Positions 54,677 through 62,553 of a DNA stretch of 64,000 nt are shown here, in pieces (the first letter of the stretch is position 1; the number at the start of each line of letters is the position of its first letter). The stretch spans positions 310,001 to 374,000 of the forward strand of contig DIYL01000015.1 in NCBI GenBank assembly GCA_002428985.1. Direction: 5' to 3'. This DNA is from Anaerolineales bacterium UBA6055. Its GTDB lineage: Bacteria > Chloroflexota > Anaerolineae > Aggregatilineales > Phototrophicaceae. The translations under genes were made by a program, and so were the position numbers. Below the pieces are notes generated by a model, which saw only the letters and a program-made list of their open reading frames with translations, was not told the origin of the DNA and ran no database searches.

Positions 54677-56449
54677 ATGAATCAGATTCCGGCAAAGTAT
54701 AAACACACCACCAGTCAAGATAATAGTTTCACTATATTGCAATACTTTCCATTCTTGGATTGGCTGCGCAATTATAAACGAAGCGATCTAACAGGTGATA
54801 TGACTGCCGGAATTATCGTAGCAATCATGCTTGTCCCTCAGAGCATGGCATATGCCCTTCTTGCTGGGCTTCCGCCACAAGTCGGGCTTTATGCCAGTAT
54901 CGTACCGCTCATTGTCTATGGTCTGTTAGGAACAAGTCGAGCGTTAGCCGTTGGTCCCGTTGCGATGGTATCTTTATTAGTAGCGACGGCTCTCGGCGGA
55001 CTTGAACTCACCTCGGTAGCACAATATGTTCAAATGGCACTGATCCTCGCCCTACTCGTCGGTATAATACAACTTACTATGGGGATCTTCCGCATTGGTT
55101 TCCTTGTTAACTTTCTGAGCCACCCTGTATTATCAGGGTTTACGAGTGCAGTTGCCATCGTTATTGGGTTAAGCCAATTCAAACACCTTATAGGTGTAGA
55201 TGTGCCACGTACCGACTCAATGCCAGAACTTGCCCTATTTGTAATTGAAAAATTACCAGACACAAATATAACAGTGCTTGTTTTATCATTCATTTCAGTG
55301 GCAATTTTACTTTATTTCAAATACTTCCTTAAAAAACATCTTACCTATTTTAATTTACCAGATCACATTGTCTCGCCGATTACAAAGCTTGGTCCCTTAG
55401 TGGCGGTCGTCATTGGCATTGGATTAGTCGTTATTACAGAAGTCGATATAACATCTAATGTCCCAATCGTCGGCAATATTCCGGCTGGTTTACCAGAATT
55501 TATAGTACCCACATTTGATACGGATTATTTATCACAATTAATACCATTTGCATTCACAATCGCAATTGTTGGTTATCTGGAAAGTATTTCTGTAGCAAAA
55601 GCCCTTGCAAGTCGCCGCAGACAAAAAGTAAATGCTAACCAAGAATTAATCGCCCTTGGCACAGCAAATATTAGCGCATCTTTTACCGGTGGGTATCCAG
55701 TTGCAGGCGGATTTAGTCGGTCGATTGTTAACTTTGCTGCTGGATCAAATACGGGACTTGCATCAATCATTTCAGCGAGTCTCATCGCGATTACGATGCT
55801 ATTCCTAACGCCAGTATTTTACTATCTCCCCAATGCTGTGTTGGGTGCAATTATTCTCGTCGCTGTCACGTCATTATTTGATTTTGAGACAATCAAACAT
55901 ACATGGCACTATGATAAAGCTGATTTTGCATCTTTGGTTGTTACGTTTGTGGCTGTCTTGCTAATCGGTATCGAAACTGGAATTTTAGTCGGCGCTGGAA
56001 CATCTATTGGTTTATACCTATGGCGCACCAGTCGTCCCCATGTTGCGGTTGTAGGTCAAATTGGTGATACACAAGAATATCGAAACGTGTTACGCCATGA
56101 GAATACGACAACCCACGACAATATCCTTGCATTACGGGTCGACGAGAGCCTCTATTTTCCTAACGCACAGTATCTTGAAGAAGTTGTGCTCAATACAATT
56201 GCTGACAACCCCAAAGTTGACCATTTCATCTTGATTTGCAGTGCCATCAACTTCATTGATTCCAGTGCGCTCGATACATTAGAATCGTTACATTATTCAC
56301 TTAAACTGTCTAATGTAAATATGTATTGTGCAGGTGTTAAAGGTCCTGTTATGGATCGGCTACGCCATATTGGATTTGTTGATCGTATTGGTAAGGATAA
56401 TTTCTTTATGAGTACCCATGAGGCTGTCACAGCACTTTGCAACAAATAA
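54677..56449 (+). CDS. SulP-family inorganic anion transporter with STAS domain
   Basis: This 590-residue transporter has an N-terminal membrane domain (about 25-430) with MTAGIIVAIMLVPQSMAYALLAGLPP and SFTGGYPVAGGFSRSIVN, the family's transport-core segments. A cytoplasmic STAS domain lies at about 460-590, with VDHFILICSAINFIDSSAL holding the conserved Asp/Ser. ATG 54677 follows AAGGGA; an earlier start at 54632 overlaps the preceding gene and is rejected. SulP proteins move sulfate, bicarbonate or other anions. Its tight linkage to the persulfide dioxygenase suggests export or import of sulfate, sulfite or thiosulfate. Confidence 0.93.
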   Translation: MNQIPAKYKHTTSQDNSFTILQYFPFLDWLRNYKRSDLTGDMTAGIIVAIMLVPQSMAYALLAGLPPQVGLYASIVPLIVYGLLGTSRALAVGPVAMVSLLVATALGGLELTSVAQYVQMALILALLVGIIQLTMGIFRIGFLVNFLSHPVLSGFTSAVAIVIGLSQFKHLIGVDVPRTDSMPELALFVIEKLPDTNITVLVLSFISVAILLYFKYFLKKHLTYFNLPDHIVSPITKLGPLVAVVIGIGLVVITEVDITSNVPIVGNIPAGLPEFIVPTFDTDYLSQLIPFAFTIAIVGYLESISVAKALASRRRQKVNANQELIALGTANISASFTGGYPVAGGFSRSIVNFAAGSNTGLASIISASLIAITMLFLTPVFYYLPNAVLGAIILVAVTSLFDFETIKHTWHYDKADFASLVVTFVAVLLIGIETGILVGAGTSIGLYLWRTSRPHVAVVGQIGDTQEYRNVLRHENTTTHDNILALRVDESLYFPNAQYLEEVVLNTIADNPKVDHFILICSAINFIDSSALDTLESLHYSLKLSNVNMYCAGVKGPVMDRLRHIGFVDRIGKDNFFMSTHEAVTALCNK

Positions 56450-56481
56450 TCATTTCTAACATATCATCGACAGTTTAACGG

Positions 56482-56487
56482 TATAAT
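56482..56487 (+). promoter_or_regulatory. -10 element (TATAAT) of the FmdB-type gene
   Basis: A perfect TATAAT lies about 27 bases before the expected 5' end of a leader holding GGAGA. No convincing -35 box is visible. Confidence 0.4.
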
Positions 56488-56520
56488 ACAACCATAAGGT
56501 CAATAGTTGGAGAAATTACC

Positions 56521-56826
56521 ATGCCTTTATATGATTATAAATGTCCTGCGTGTGACAACAGATTTGAAGCTCGCCATAGTTTCAGTGAATCTGCACCACC
56601 TTGCCCTAAATGTGGTCATGCAGAACCCAAGCGAGTAATTACTACTGCACCAACACATGCCCGTGGTGCACTCACCCATGCAGGCGATGGCTACCGCGCA
56701 AGTAAAGAACAACTGCAAGACAAGTGGCGCGAAGAAACGCCCAAACTACGCAAGCAACTGCGTGACAAACTCGGCGATGAGGCAGTGAATAACATCCCAA
56801 CCCTCAACTATGATTATGGTGATTAA
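56521..56826 (+). CDS. FmdB-family zinc ribbon protein
   Basis: This 101-residue protein begins MPLYDYKCPACDNRFEARH and continues PPCPKCGHAEPKRVI, the C-x2-C...C-x2-C zinc ribbon of the FmdB/putative regulatory protein family. The rest is a charged helical tail ending YDYGD. GGAGA precedes the ATG. It has its own promoter and terminator, so it is monocistronic. The family function is unsettled. Confidence 0.93.
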   Translation: MPLYDYKCPACDNRFEARHSFSESAPPCPKCGHAEPKRVITTAPTHARGALTHAGDGYRASKEQLQDKWREETPKLRKQLRDKLGDEAVNNIPTLNYDYGD

Positions 56827-56831
56827 ATCCC

Positions 56832-56864
56832 AAGGGTAGTCAAATGGCTACCCTTTTTATTTTT
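56832..56864 (+). terminator. Rho-independent terminator after the FmdB gene
   Basis: AAGGGTAG (56832-56839) pairs perfectly with CTACCCTT (56848-56855), followed by a T-rich tract to 56864. Confidence 0.9.
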
Positions 56865-56887
56865 CGGTTGTTGCCCTTGTTATGTTG

Positions 56888-56893
56888 TATAAT
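56888..56893 (+). promoter_or_regulatory. -10 element (TATAAT) before the amidohydrolase cluster
   Basis: A perfect TATAAT lies 28 bases before ATG 56922, after the preceding terminator. GGGGG at 56905 is the ribosome-binding candidate. No clear -35 box is present at normal spacing. Confidence 0.45.
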
Positions 56894-56921
56894 ATCAGCA
56901 TACAGGGGGAAATAACTACAA

Positions 56922-58094
56922 ATGGTTCAACCATTACACATCACCAATGCCAATATTTGGAAACACGACAACACAAAAAAAAATGATCTGTATTGCACCG
57001 ATGTCATCCTAGAACAACCTGCGCCCAACTCACTTGTCGTTGATTTAGATGGGCTAACCATCTACCCCGGTCTAATCAACGCCCATGATCATCTTGAACT
57101 CAATCACTATCCCCGCACCAAATTCCGCGAAGTCTACAACAACGCTCATGAATGGGGTGAGGATGTCGATAAACGCCTTGATACCGAACCATATAAGTCT
57201 CTACGCGAGTATCCAATATGGGACCGTCTATTTATCGGCGGACTAAAAAATTTACTGTGTGGCGCCACGACCGTAGCCCATCATGGACCAAAGTATAGGG
57301 AAATGTATCGTGATGACTTCCCTGTGCATGTCCTCAAAGACTATGGTTGGTCACACTCTCTACACTTTGATACTGAAGAAGACATTGTCAAATCTTATCA
57401 AAGTACCCCAAAAGACCATCTGTGGTTTATACACCTAGCTGAAGGAACAGATGATGTTGCAAAAAGTGAGTATCAGCGTTTGAAAGCCTTAGGTTGTGTC
57501 GACGAGAATACAGTCATAGTTCATGGTGTGGGTATGACACAAGAAGATGTTGAAGATGCGGTTGATATTGTTAGGGGTTTGGTATGGTGTCCAACGACTA
57601 ATGACTATCTCTTACGGAGTAAACCCCAACATCTTGAGATTTGGGTAATGCATAATAAGCTAGCAATCGGGAGTGATTCAAGATTGACCGCGAGTAATGA
57701 CTTATTATCCGAATCAATCCAAGTAATGAAAATCCCGTGGAACATAGTTGACAATTATCCTAAGAATATTGAGTCAATTTTCTTAAACAAAACTGCTAAT
57801 ATGATTAGGATAAGTCAAGCAGGTAACCTCTTGACAGGTAATGTAACAGACTTCGTTATCGGTAGCTTATACAATAGAAGTCGAATTCAAGCGATAATTA
57901 AAGGTGGCATCCCACAAATCGGTGATCCGGACATCATGGCGAAGTTCTCACATATTGAAACCGTTTCAGCATTGTTAGATGGCGTACCCAAATCAATCAA
58001 TATTGGACTTGCGCGACAGATACAAAAGTGCAAACTTAAAGAATCTGGGTTAGACTTATTAGAGACACCCCCAAAGCGATTCTGGATTTTTTAG
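56922..58094 (+). CDS. Amidohydrolase-superfamily metal hydrolase
   Basis: This 390-residue TIM-barrel amidohydrolase carries the complete mononuclear metal set: H55 and H57 in INAHDHLEL, H171 in FIHLAEG, H201 in VHGVGM and D252 in IGSDSRLTAS. That set is typical of deaminases and related hydrolases (cytosine, guanine, S-adenosylhomocysteine deaminase-like). NPxxP and glutamate substitutions do not allow a substrate call. It heads a same-strand cluster; the first radical SAM gene starts 18 bases after its stop. It ends with an unusual basic/Pro tail (TPPKRFWIF). Its role in the cluster is likely to process a nucleoside- or lactam-like intermediate, but that is inference. Confidence 0.88.
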   Translation: MVQPLHITNANIWKHDNTKKNDLYCTDVILEQPAPNSLVVDLDGLTIYPGLINAHDHLELNHYPRTKFREVYNNAHEWGEDVDKRLDTEPYKSLREYPIWDRLFIGGLKNLLCGATTVAHHGPKYREMYRDDFPVHVLKDYGWSHSLHFDTEEDIVKSYQSTPKDHLWFIHLAEGTDDVAKSEYQRLKALGCVDENTVIVHGVGMTQEDVEDAVDIVRGLVWCPTTNDYLLRSKPQHLEIWVMHNKLAIGSDSRLTASNDLLSESIQVMKIPWNIVDNYPKNIESIFLNKTANMIRISQAGNLLTGNVTDFVIGSLYNRSRIQAIIKGGIPQIGDPDIMAKFSHIETVSALLDGVPKSINIGLARQIQKCKLKESGLDLLETPPKRFWIF

Positions 58095-58112
58095 TGTATT
58101 GGTAGATGCATC

Positions 58113-59633
58113 ATGACAGATATTTTATTTGGACAATCGTATTATCTCCGCTTTGATACTAAGTTATATAATGCAATGCAACCTTACCCACCGCTTGGTA
58201 CACTCTACGCAGCCAGCTACATGCGTGAACGCGGATATGATGTTGCCTTGTTTGATGCCATGCTTGCAGAATCGACCCAAGCGTGGGATCTTTCACTCAA
58301 AAAGCAGCAACCGCGATATGCAATAATTTTTGAAGATAACTTCAATTATCTTAGTAAAATGACACTCATTCGAATGCGAGAAGCAGCCTTTGAGATGATT
58401 GACTATGCGAAGCAATATGACTGCACAATTATTGTCTGTGGCGCAGATATGACGGACCATACGGAAGATTATCTAAAACAAGGGGCGGACTATGTTCTAC
58501 TCGGCGAAGGTGAAGAAACTCTCGGAGAACTCCTAGATTATCTAGAATCAGCAAGGCAACAAGGTAATCAAATCCAAGAAGACGATCTGTATCAAATTCA
58601 GAGTCTTGCCTATTTACATAATGGCGAGACAGTCAAAACACCGACCCGCCCTGTATTACAGAAACTCGATAATATGCCTTTCCCTGCATGGGACTTAGTC
58701 GAGCGTGATCTATATCGTGATTTATGGATCGGGCATCATGGTTATTACAGTATGAACCTTGTGACAACTCGTGGTTGCCCATTTCACTGTAATTGGTGCG
58801 CCAAACCCATATGGGGGCAAAAGTATAATTCGCGCAGTCCCCAGAACGTTGTTGATGAGATTGTCTGGCTCAAAGAACACTTTGATCCTGACCACATCTG
58901 GTTTATGGACGATATCATGGGCATCCGTGATAAATGGATTGAAGAATTTGCCAATCTACTCGACGAAGCCAACGTACGCATCCCGTTCAAGAGTTTAAAT
59001 CGCGCCGACCTGCTATTACGAGGTAATACAATCCCTGCCCTTGCCCGTGCTGGCGCAGACATCATTTGGATTGGTGCCGAAAGCGGTAGCCAGAAAATTC
59101 TAGATGCGATGGACAAAGGCACACAAGTTGAACAAATCTACGAAGCAACAAAGAAATGTCATGAACATGGTATCAAAGTCGCTTTCTTCTTACAGTTTGG
59201 CTATCCCGGTGAAACTCGAGAAGACATCGCATTGACACTCAAAATGGTACGTGATCTTATTCCTGATGATATTGGCATTAGCGTTAGTTATCCATTGCCC
59301 GGAACACCATTTTATGAGAATGTGCGCCATGAATTGGGACGCGAAAATTGGTACGATAGCGCAGACCTCGCCATGCTCTACCAAGGACCATTTGCAACCG
59401 ACTTTTATCGTCAATTGCATACTGTTGTCCATAAAGATTATCGGTCACGCAAAACATGGCATCGGCTCAAACATATCGTTTCAAACCCTTCATATCTACA
59501 ACCATCCCTTTTGCGCCAAACAGCAGCTATGTTCTATCATCGCCTAACCTTGCCAATAGCTGAGCGCAAACTGGATCAACTCGCGCAGTTACCCCATGAG
59601 CCAACCCGTATTCCAAATGTTGTGATTCAATAA
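58113..59633 (+). CDS. B12-binding-domain radical SAM enzyme A
   Basis: This 506-residue class B-type radical SAM protein has an N-terminal cobalamin-binding Rossmann domain (about 20-150; YAASYMRERGYDVALFDAML, VVCGADMTDHTEDYLKQGAD). The radical SAM core has C222-x3-C226-x2-C229 in TTRGCPFHCNWCAKP, then IWFMDDIMG and WIGAESGSQKILDAMDKG. The C-terminal region (about 400-506) is variable. Such enzymes methylate unreactive carbons or perform rearrangements, using methylcobalamin. A second, related gene follows at 60011. Confidence 0.92.
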   Translation: MTDILFGQSYYLRFDTKLYNAMQPYPPLGTLYAASYMRERGYDVALFDAMLAESTQAWDLSLKKQQPRYAIIFEDNFNYLSKMTLIRMREAAFEMIDYAKQYDCTIIVCGADMTDHTEDYLKQGADYVLLGEGEETLGELLDYLESARQQGNQIQEDDLYQIQSLAYLHNGETVKTPTRPVLQKLDNMPFPAWDLVERDLYRDLWIGHHGYYSMNLVTTRGCPFHCNWCAKPIWGQKYNSRSPQNVVDEIVWLKEHFDPDHIWFMDDIMGIRDKWIEEFANLLDEANVRIPFKSLNRADLLLRGNTIPALARAGADIIWIGAESGSQKILDAMDKGTQVEQIYEATKKCHEHGIKVAFFLQFGYPGETREDIALTLKMVRDLIPDDIGISVSYPLPGTPFYENVRHELGRENWYDSADLAMLYQGPFATDFYRQLHTVVHKDYRSRKTWHRLKHIVSNPSYLQPSLLRQTAAMFYHRLTLPIAERKLDQLAQLPHEPTRIPNVVIQ

Positions 59634-59697
59634 GTTGGCATACCGTCATAGCTTGGATACACTAGTGGCATGGTTGGATTAAGCAGGGGTAAGCAAA

Positions 59698-59973
59698 ATG
59701 GCAAATAAAGAAATTGCAGTACGCACAATTTATCTCCAAAAATTTTTTGATCCGGGACGAGAGATGGTCACGGCACGACGCAACCCGCAAGATACACAAG
59801 CTCTGATTAAAGCAATGCGTCGCCTAGAAATGGCAGACCAGACACTAGAAAGGGAACTTAAAGGCTTTGCAGACAAAGGGTATGACATTGCATCCATTCT
59901 GCAACACCCACGCGACAATGCAGAAGAACATGACCTACTTGTCACATTGATTCTGTCAAAGGATAATGAGTAG
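59698..59973 (+). CDS. Small soluble protein between two radical SAM genes
   Basis: This 91-residue, probably helical protein contains KAMRRLEMADQTLERELKGF and AEEHDLLVTLILSKDNE. There is no cysteine, signal or membrane segment. It is not recognised. It starts 64 bases after radical SAM A, with AGGGG near the start, and ends 37 bases before radical SAM B. Its position suggests an accessory or carrier role, but no carrier motif (such as a phosphopantetheine serine) is seen. Confidence 0.7.
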   Translation: MANKEIAVRTIYLQKFFDPGREMVTARRNPQDTQALIKAMRRLEMADQTLERELKGFADKGYDIASILQHPRDNAEEHDLLVTLILSKDNE

Positions 59974-59994
59974 TACTCTACCAGTTATATTTTT

Positions 59995-60007
59995 ATAGGT
60001 AACCTAT
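59995..60007. promoter_or_regulatory. 13-base palindrome at the start of radical SAM B
   Basis: ATAGGTAACCTAT is a perfect odd palindrome ending three bases before the ATG at 60011, and it contains the AGGTAA likely used as ribosome-binding site. It could be an operator or a coincidence. Confidence 0.3.
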
Positions 60008-60010
60008 TTT

Positions 60011-61459
60011 ATGGATTTATTGTTAGCACACGGGTATTTTCTCTATGATGACCCACATGAATTACAGGTCATGAAACCATATCCCCCACTTGGCATCCTC
60101 TATATTTCATCATACTTAAAATCTCGGGGATTCGACATCGGCGTGTTTGATTCAACTTTCAAATCCCTTAGTGATTTTGAAGCAACTCTTGATCGTGAAA
60201 AGCCATCAATGGTGGGGATTTACGTCAATATGATGACCAAACGCAACGCCCTCAACATGATCCAATTGTGTAAATCCCGCAATATTTATGTGATCCTCGG
60301 TGGACCTGACCCACCATATTATGCTCAAGAGTATCTTGATTATGGCGCAGACATTGTCGTCAAAGGTGAGGGCGAATTGACACTTGAGGAGCTCATTCCA
60401 CATCTGACACAGCATGGTCTCACACAGTTAGAAAACATTCAGGGAATTGTATGGCGTGATGATATGGGGAATACTGTTACAAACTTTCCCCGTCCACAAA
60501 TTCAGGACTTGAGTGCACACCCGTGGCCAGATAGAGAAGCAATCGATATTCCAGAATATATGCGCATCTGGAAAGAAAACCATGGCGCAAGTAGTGTATC
60601 AGTAATCCAAGCGCGCGGATGTCCCTATACCTGTACATGGTGCAGTCACAGTGTCTTTGGCAACACCCATCGTCGGCGTAATCCTGCTGACGCTGCCGAT
60701 GAAGTCCTCTGGATTAAAGAAACATACAATCCAGATATGCTCTGGTATGCTGATGATGTCTTCACAATTAATTTCCGCTGGTTTTTCCAATATGCGGATG
60801 AGCTTGACAAGCGTGGCGTGCGAATCCCGTTTGAATGCATTTCACGCGCCGACCGACTGAATAAAAAAGTTATTTCGCGTTTAGCAGATATGGGATGTTA
60901 TCGTCTGTGGAATGGCTCAGAAAGTGGAAGCCAGCAAGTTCTAGACGCGATGAAACGTAAAGTCAAAGTTGCTGATGTTCAGGCAAAAACGCACATGCTC
61001 CAAGAAGCAGGCATCGAAGCAGGTATGTTCATTATGCTAGGTTATCATGGTGAAACCATCAAAGATATTGAAGATACAGTCGAGCATCTCAAAATCTGTA
61101 ATCCCGATGTATTCCTGACAACAGTCGCTTATCCTATCAAAGGCACGCCGTATTATGCTGAGGTAGAAGCGGATGTTTTACGAAGTGGATCATGGGTTGA
61201 TAATGCTGACCGCGATCTAACAATTGCCGGACGATATAGCAAACGGTTCTATAGTTTTGCAACACGTTGGATGGTGAATGAAGTCGCATTAAATCGTGCC
61301 AATATCAACGGTGGTGTAACGCGTAAACGCAAACTCAAAATGTGGGCAAATACAAAAATCGGAAGATTAGGGATGGCCTTGACTCAACAACAACGCGAAA
61401 ATCAAGGAAATCCTGTACACACTACAGGCCCAATATCAAATGTCGAGGTTGTGGGGTAA
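60011..61459 (+). CDS. B12-binding-domain radical SAM enzyme B
   Basis: This 482-residue relative of enzyme A has the N-terminal cobalamin-binding region KPYPPLGILYISSYLKSRGF, then VILGGPDPPYYAQEYLDYGAD. The radical SAM cluster is C204-x3-C208-x2-C211 in QARGCPYTCTWCSHS; later segments are LWYADDVFTINFRWF and LWNGSESGSQQVLDAMK. Both A and B start with 'PYPPLGxLYxxSYxxxRG', so they arose from one ancestor. The C-terminal tail is basic and ends near residue 482. Its stop is three bases before the next small gene. Confidence 0.92.
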   Translation: MDLLLAHGYFLYDDPHELQVMKPYPPLGILYISSYLKSRGFDIGVFDSTFKSLSDFEATLDREKPSMVGIYVNMMTKRNALNMIQLCKSRNIYVILGGPDPPYYAQEYLDYGADIVVKGEGELTLEELIPHLTQHGLTQLENIQGIVWRDDMGNTVTNFPRPQIQDLSAHPWPDREAIDIPEYMRIWKENHGASSVSVIQARGCPYTCTWCSHSVFGNTHRRRNPADAADEVLWIKETYNPDMLWYADDVFTINFRWFFQYADELDKRGVRIPFECISRADRLNKKVISRLADMGCYRLWNGSESGSQQVLDAMKRKVKVADVQAKTHMLQEAGIEAGMFIMLGYHGETIKDIEDTVEHLKICNPDVFLTTVAYPIKGTPYYAEVEADVLRSGSWVDNADRDLTIAGRYSKRFYSFATRWMVNEVALNRANINGGVTRKRKLKMWANTKIGRLGMALTQQQRENQGNPVHTTGPISNVEVVG

Positions 61460-61462
61460 AAA

Positions 61463-61726
61463 ATGCTAGGTGCACTTTGTTTTGGAACAGTATTTGGGTT
61501 TCCGTTTATTGCATGGGGCATGTTCCTCATGTTTGATCGTGACCGCACATGGCAACGTAAAATCGAAAAAAGTAAATCTAACGAGCCACTGACACGTACA
61601 AAAGCATGGGACACACGCCAAAAGATTTATGGTTCAGTCATGATTTTCATAGGCACAACGATTCTAATTGCCCTAGCCGTTATAAACTACGCAGCCCAAC
61701 AATTATCACCACCTGCTCCATTCTAA
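61463..61726 (+). CDS. Small two-helix membrane protein
   Basis: This 87-residue protein has a helix at about 5-23 (FGTVFGFPFIAWGMFLMF), a basic cytoplasmic loop (DRDRTWQRKIEKSKSN) and a second helix at about 54-77 (IYGSVMIFIGTTILIALAVI). It is not recognised. It is packed between radical SAM B (3 bases) and the methyltransferase (3 bases), so it belongs to the same transcript and may anchor the pathway to the membrane. Confidence 0.75.
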   Translation: MLGALCFGTVFGFPFIAWGMFLMFDRDRTWQRKIEKSKSNEPLTRTKAWDTRQKIYGSVMIFIGTTILIALAVINYAAQQLSPPAPF

Positions 61727-61729
61727 GTT

Positions 61730-62503
61730 ATGGCAACATTTGACGCGCTTGCAGCAACGTATGATAATGACTTTACCAATAGTCTCGTTGGTAAACATCT
61801 ACGCAACCGCATCCACCAGCGACTATTAGAGATTTGGCGTGAAGGCAATCATATCCTTGAGCTTGGGTGTGGAACAGGTGAAGATGCTCACTTTTTAGGG
61901 TCGCAGGGTATCCATGTTACCGCAACCGATATTAGCGATGACATGCAGCAAATTGCCACAGAAAAAAACCAGCATCTCAATCATGTAACAATTCAACCCC
62001 TTGACCTAAAAGACTTGCCGGATAGACAGTTTCAACAAGAATTTGATGGTGTTCTTTCAAATTTTGGAGCGCTCAATTGCTTGCAGGATTGGAAACCCCT
62101 TGCAGAATGGTTATCCGCACGCGTTAAATCAGGTGGAACATTAGCATTCGCCATTATGTCCCCATTTTGTGTTTGGGAAACACTCTGGCATGGATCACAC
62201 CTCGATTTCGCAGTGGCAACTCGCCGATGGAAAACCAATACGACTTTCACATCTCACGATTCAACATCAATTTTCATTACCTACCCAACGGTTAAACGCC
62301 TTACAAATGACTTTGAACCGTTCTTTCAGCGAACAAGGATTCAACCATTAGGTTTATTTTTGCCTCCGAGCGATGTTTATCCAGTGATTGAAAAACGTAA
62401 AAAATTACTCAACATACTCACAAAATTCGACGACGCCTTCGCAACAAATTCAAAACTTGCGCTTTTTGCGGATCACTACTGGATTGAATTCGAGCGGATT
62501 TGA
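61730..62503 (+). CDS. Class I SAM-dependent methyltransferase
   Basis: This 257-residue methyltransferase has motif I ILELGCGTGEDAHFLG, then VTATDISDDMQQIA (motif II) and FDGVLSNFGALNCL (motif IV). The N-terminal FDALAATYDNDFTNS is common to ubiquinone- and lipid-like small-molecule methyltransferases. The C-terminal insert PFCVWETLWHGSHLDF matches enzymes acting on large lipophilic substrates. It ends the amidohydrolase/radical SAM run. The last codons hold TTGACA at 62500. Confidence 0.9.
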   Translation: MATFDALAATYDNDFTNSLVGKHLRNRIHQRLLEIWREGNHILELGCGTGEDAHFLGSQGIHVTATDISDDMQQIATEKNQHLNHVTIQPLDLKDLPDRQFQQEFDGVLSNFGALNCLQDWKPLAEWLSARVKSGGTLAFAIMSPFCVWETLWHGSHLDFAVATRRWKTNTTFTSHDSTSIFITYPTVKRLTNDFEPFFQRTRIQPLGLFLPPSDVYPVIEKRKKLLNILTKFDDAFATNSKLALFADHYWIEFERI

Positions 62504-62543
62504 CAATTTTTTGTTACAATGCAACACATAGATAGGTTTGGGA

Positions 62544-62549
62544 TATAAT
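62544..62549 (+). promoter_or_regulatory. -10 element immediately before the WD40-sortase gene
   Basis: A perfect TATAAT ends five bases before the ATG at 62554. There is no Shine-Dalgarno, so the mRNA may be leaderless. A consensus TTGACA lies at 62500-62505, too far upstream to be its -35 box. Confidence 0.45.
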
Positions 62550-62553
62550 TTTC

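Noticed and set aside
62500..62520. TTGACA with TACAAT as a promoter for the WD40-sortase gene
   Set aside because: The boxes are only nine bases apart, too close for a sigma-70 type promoter.
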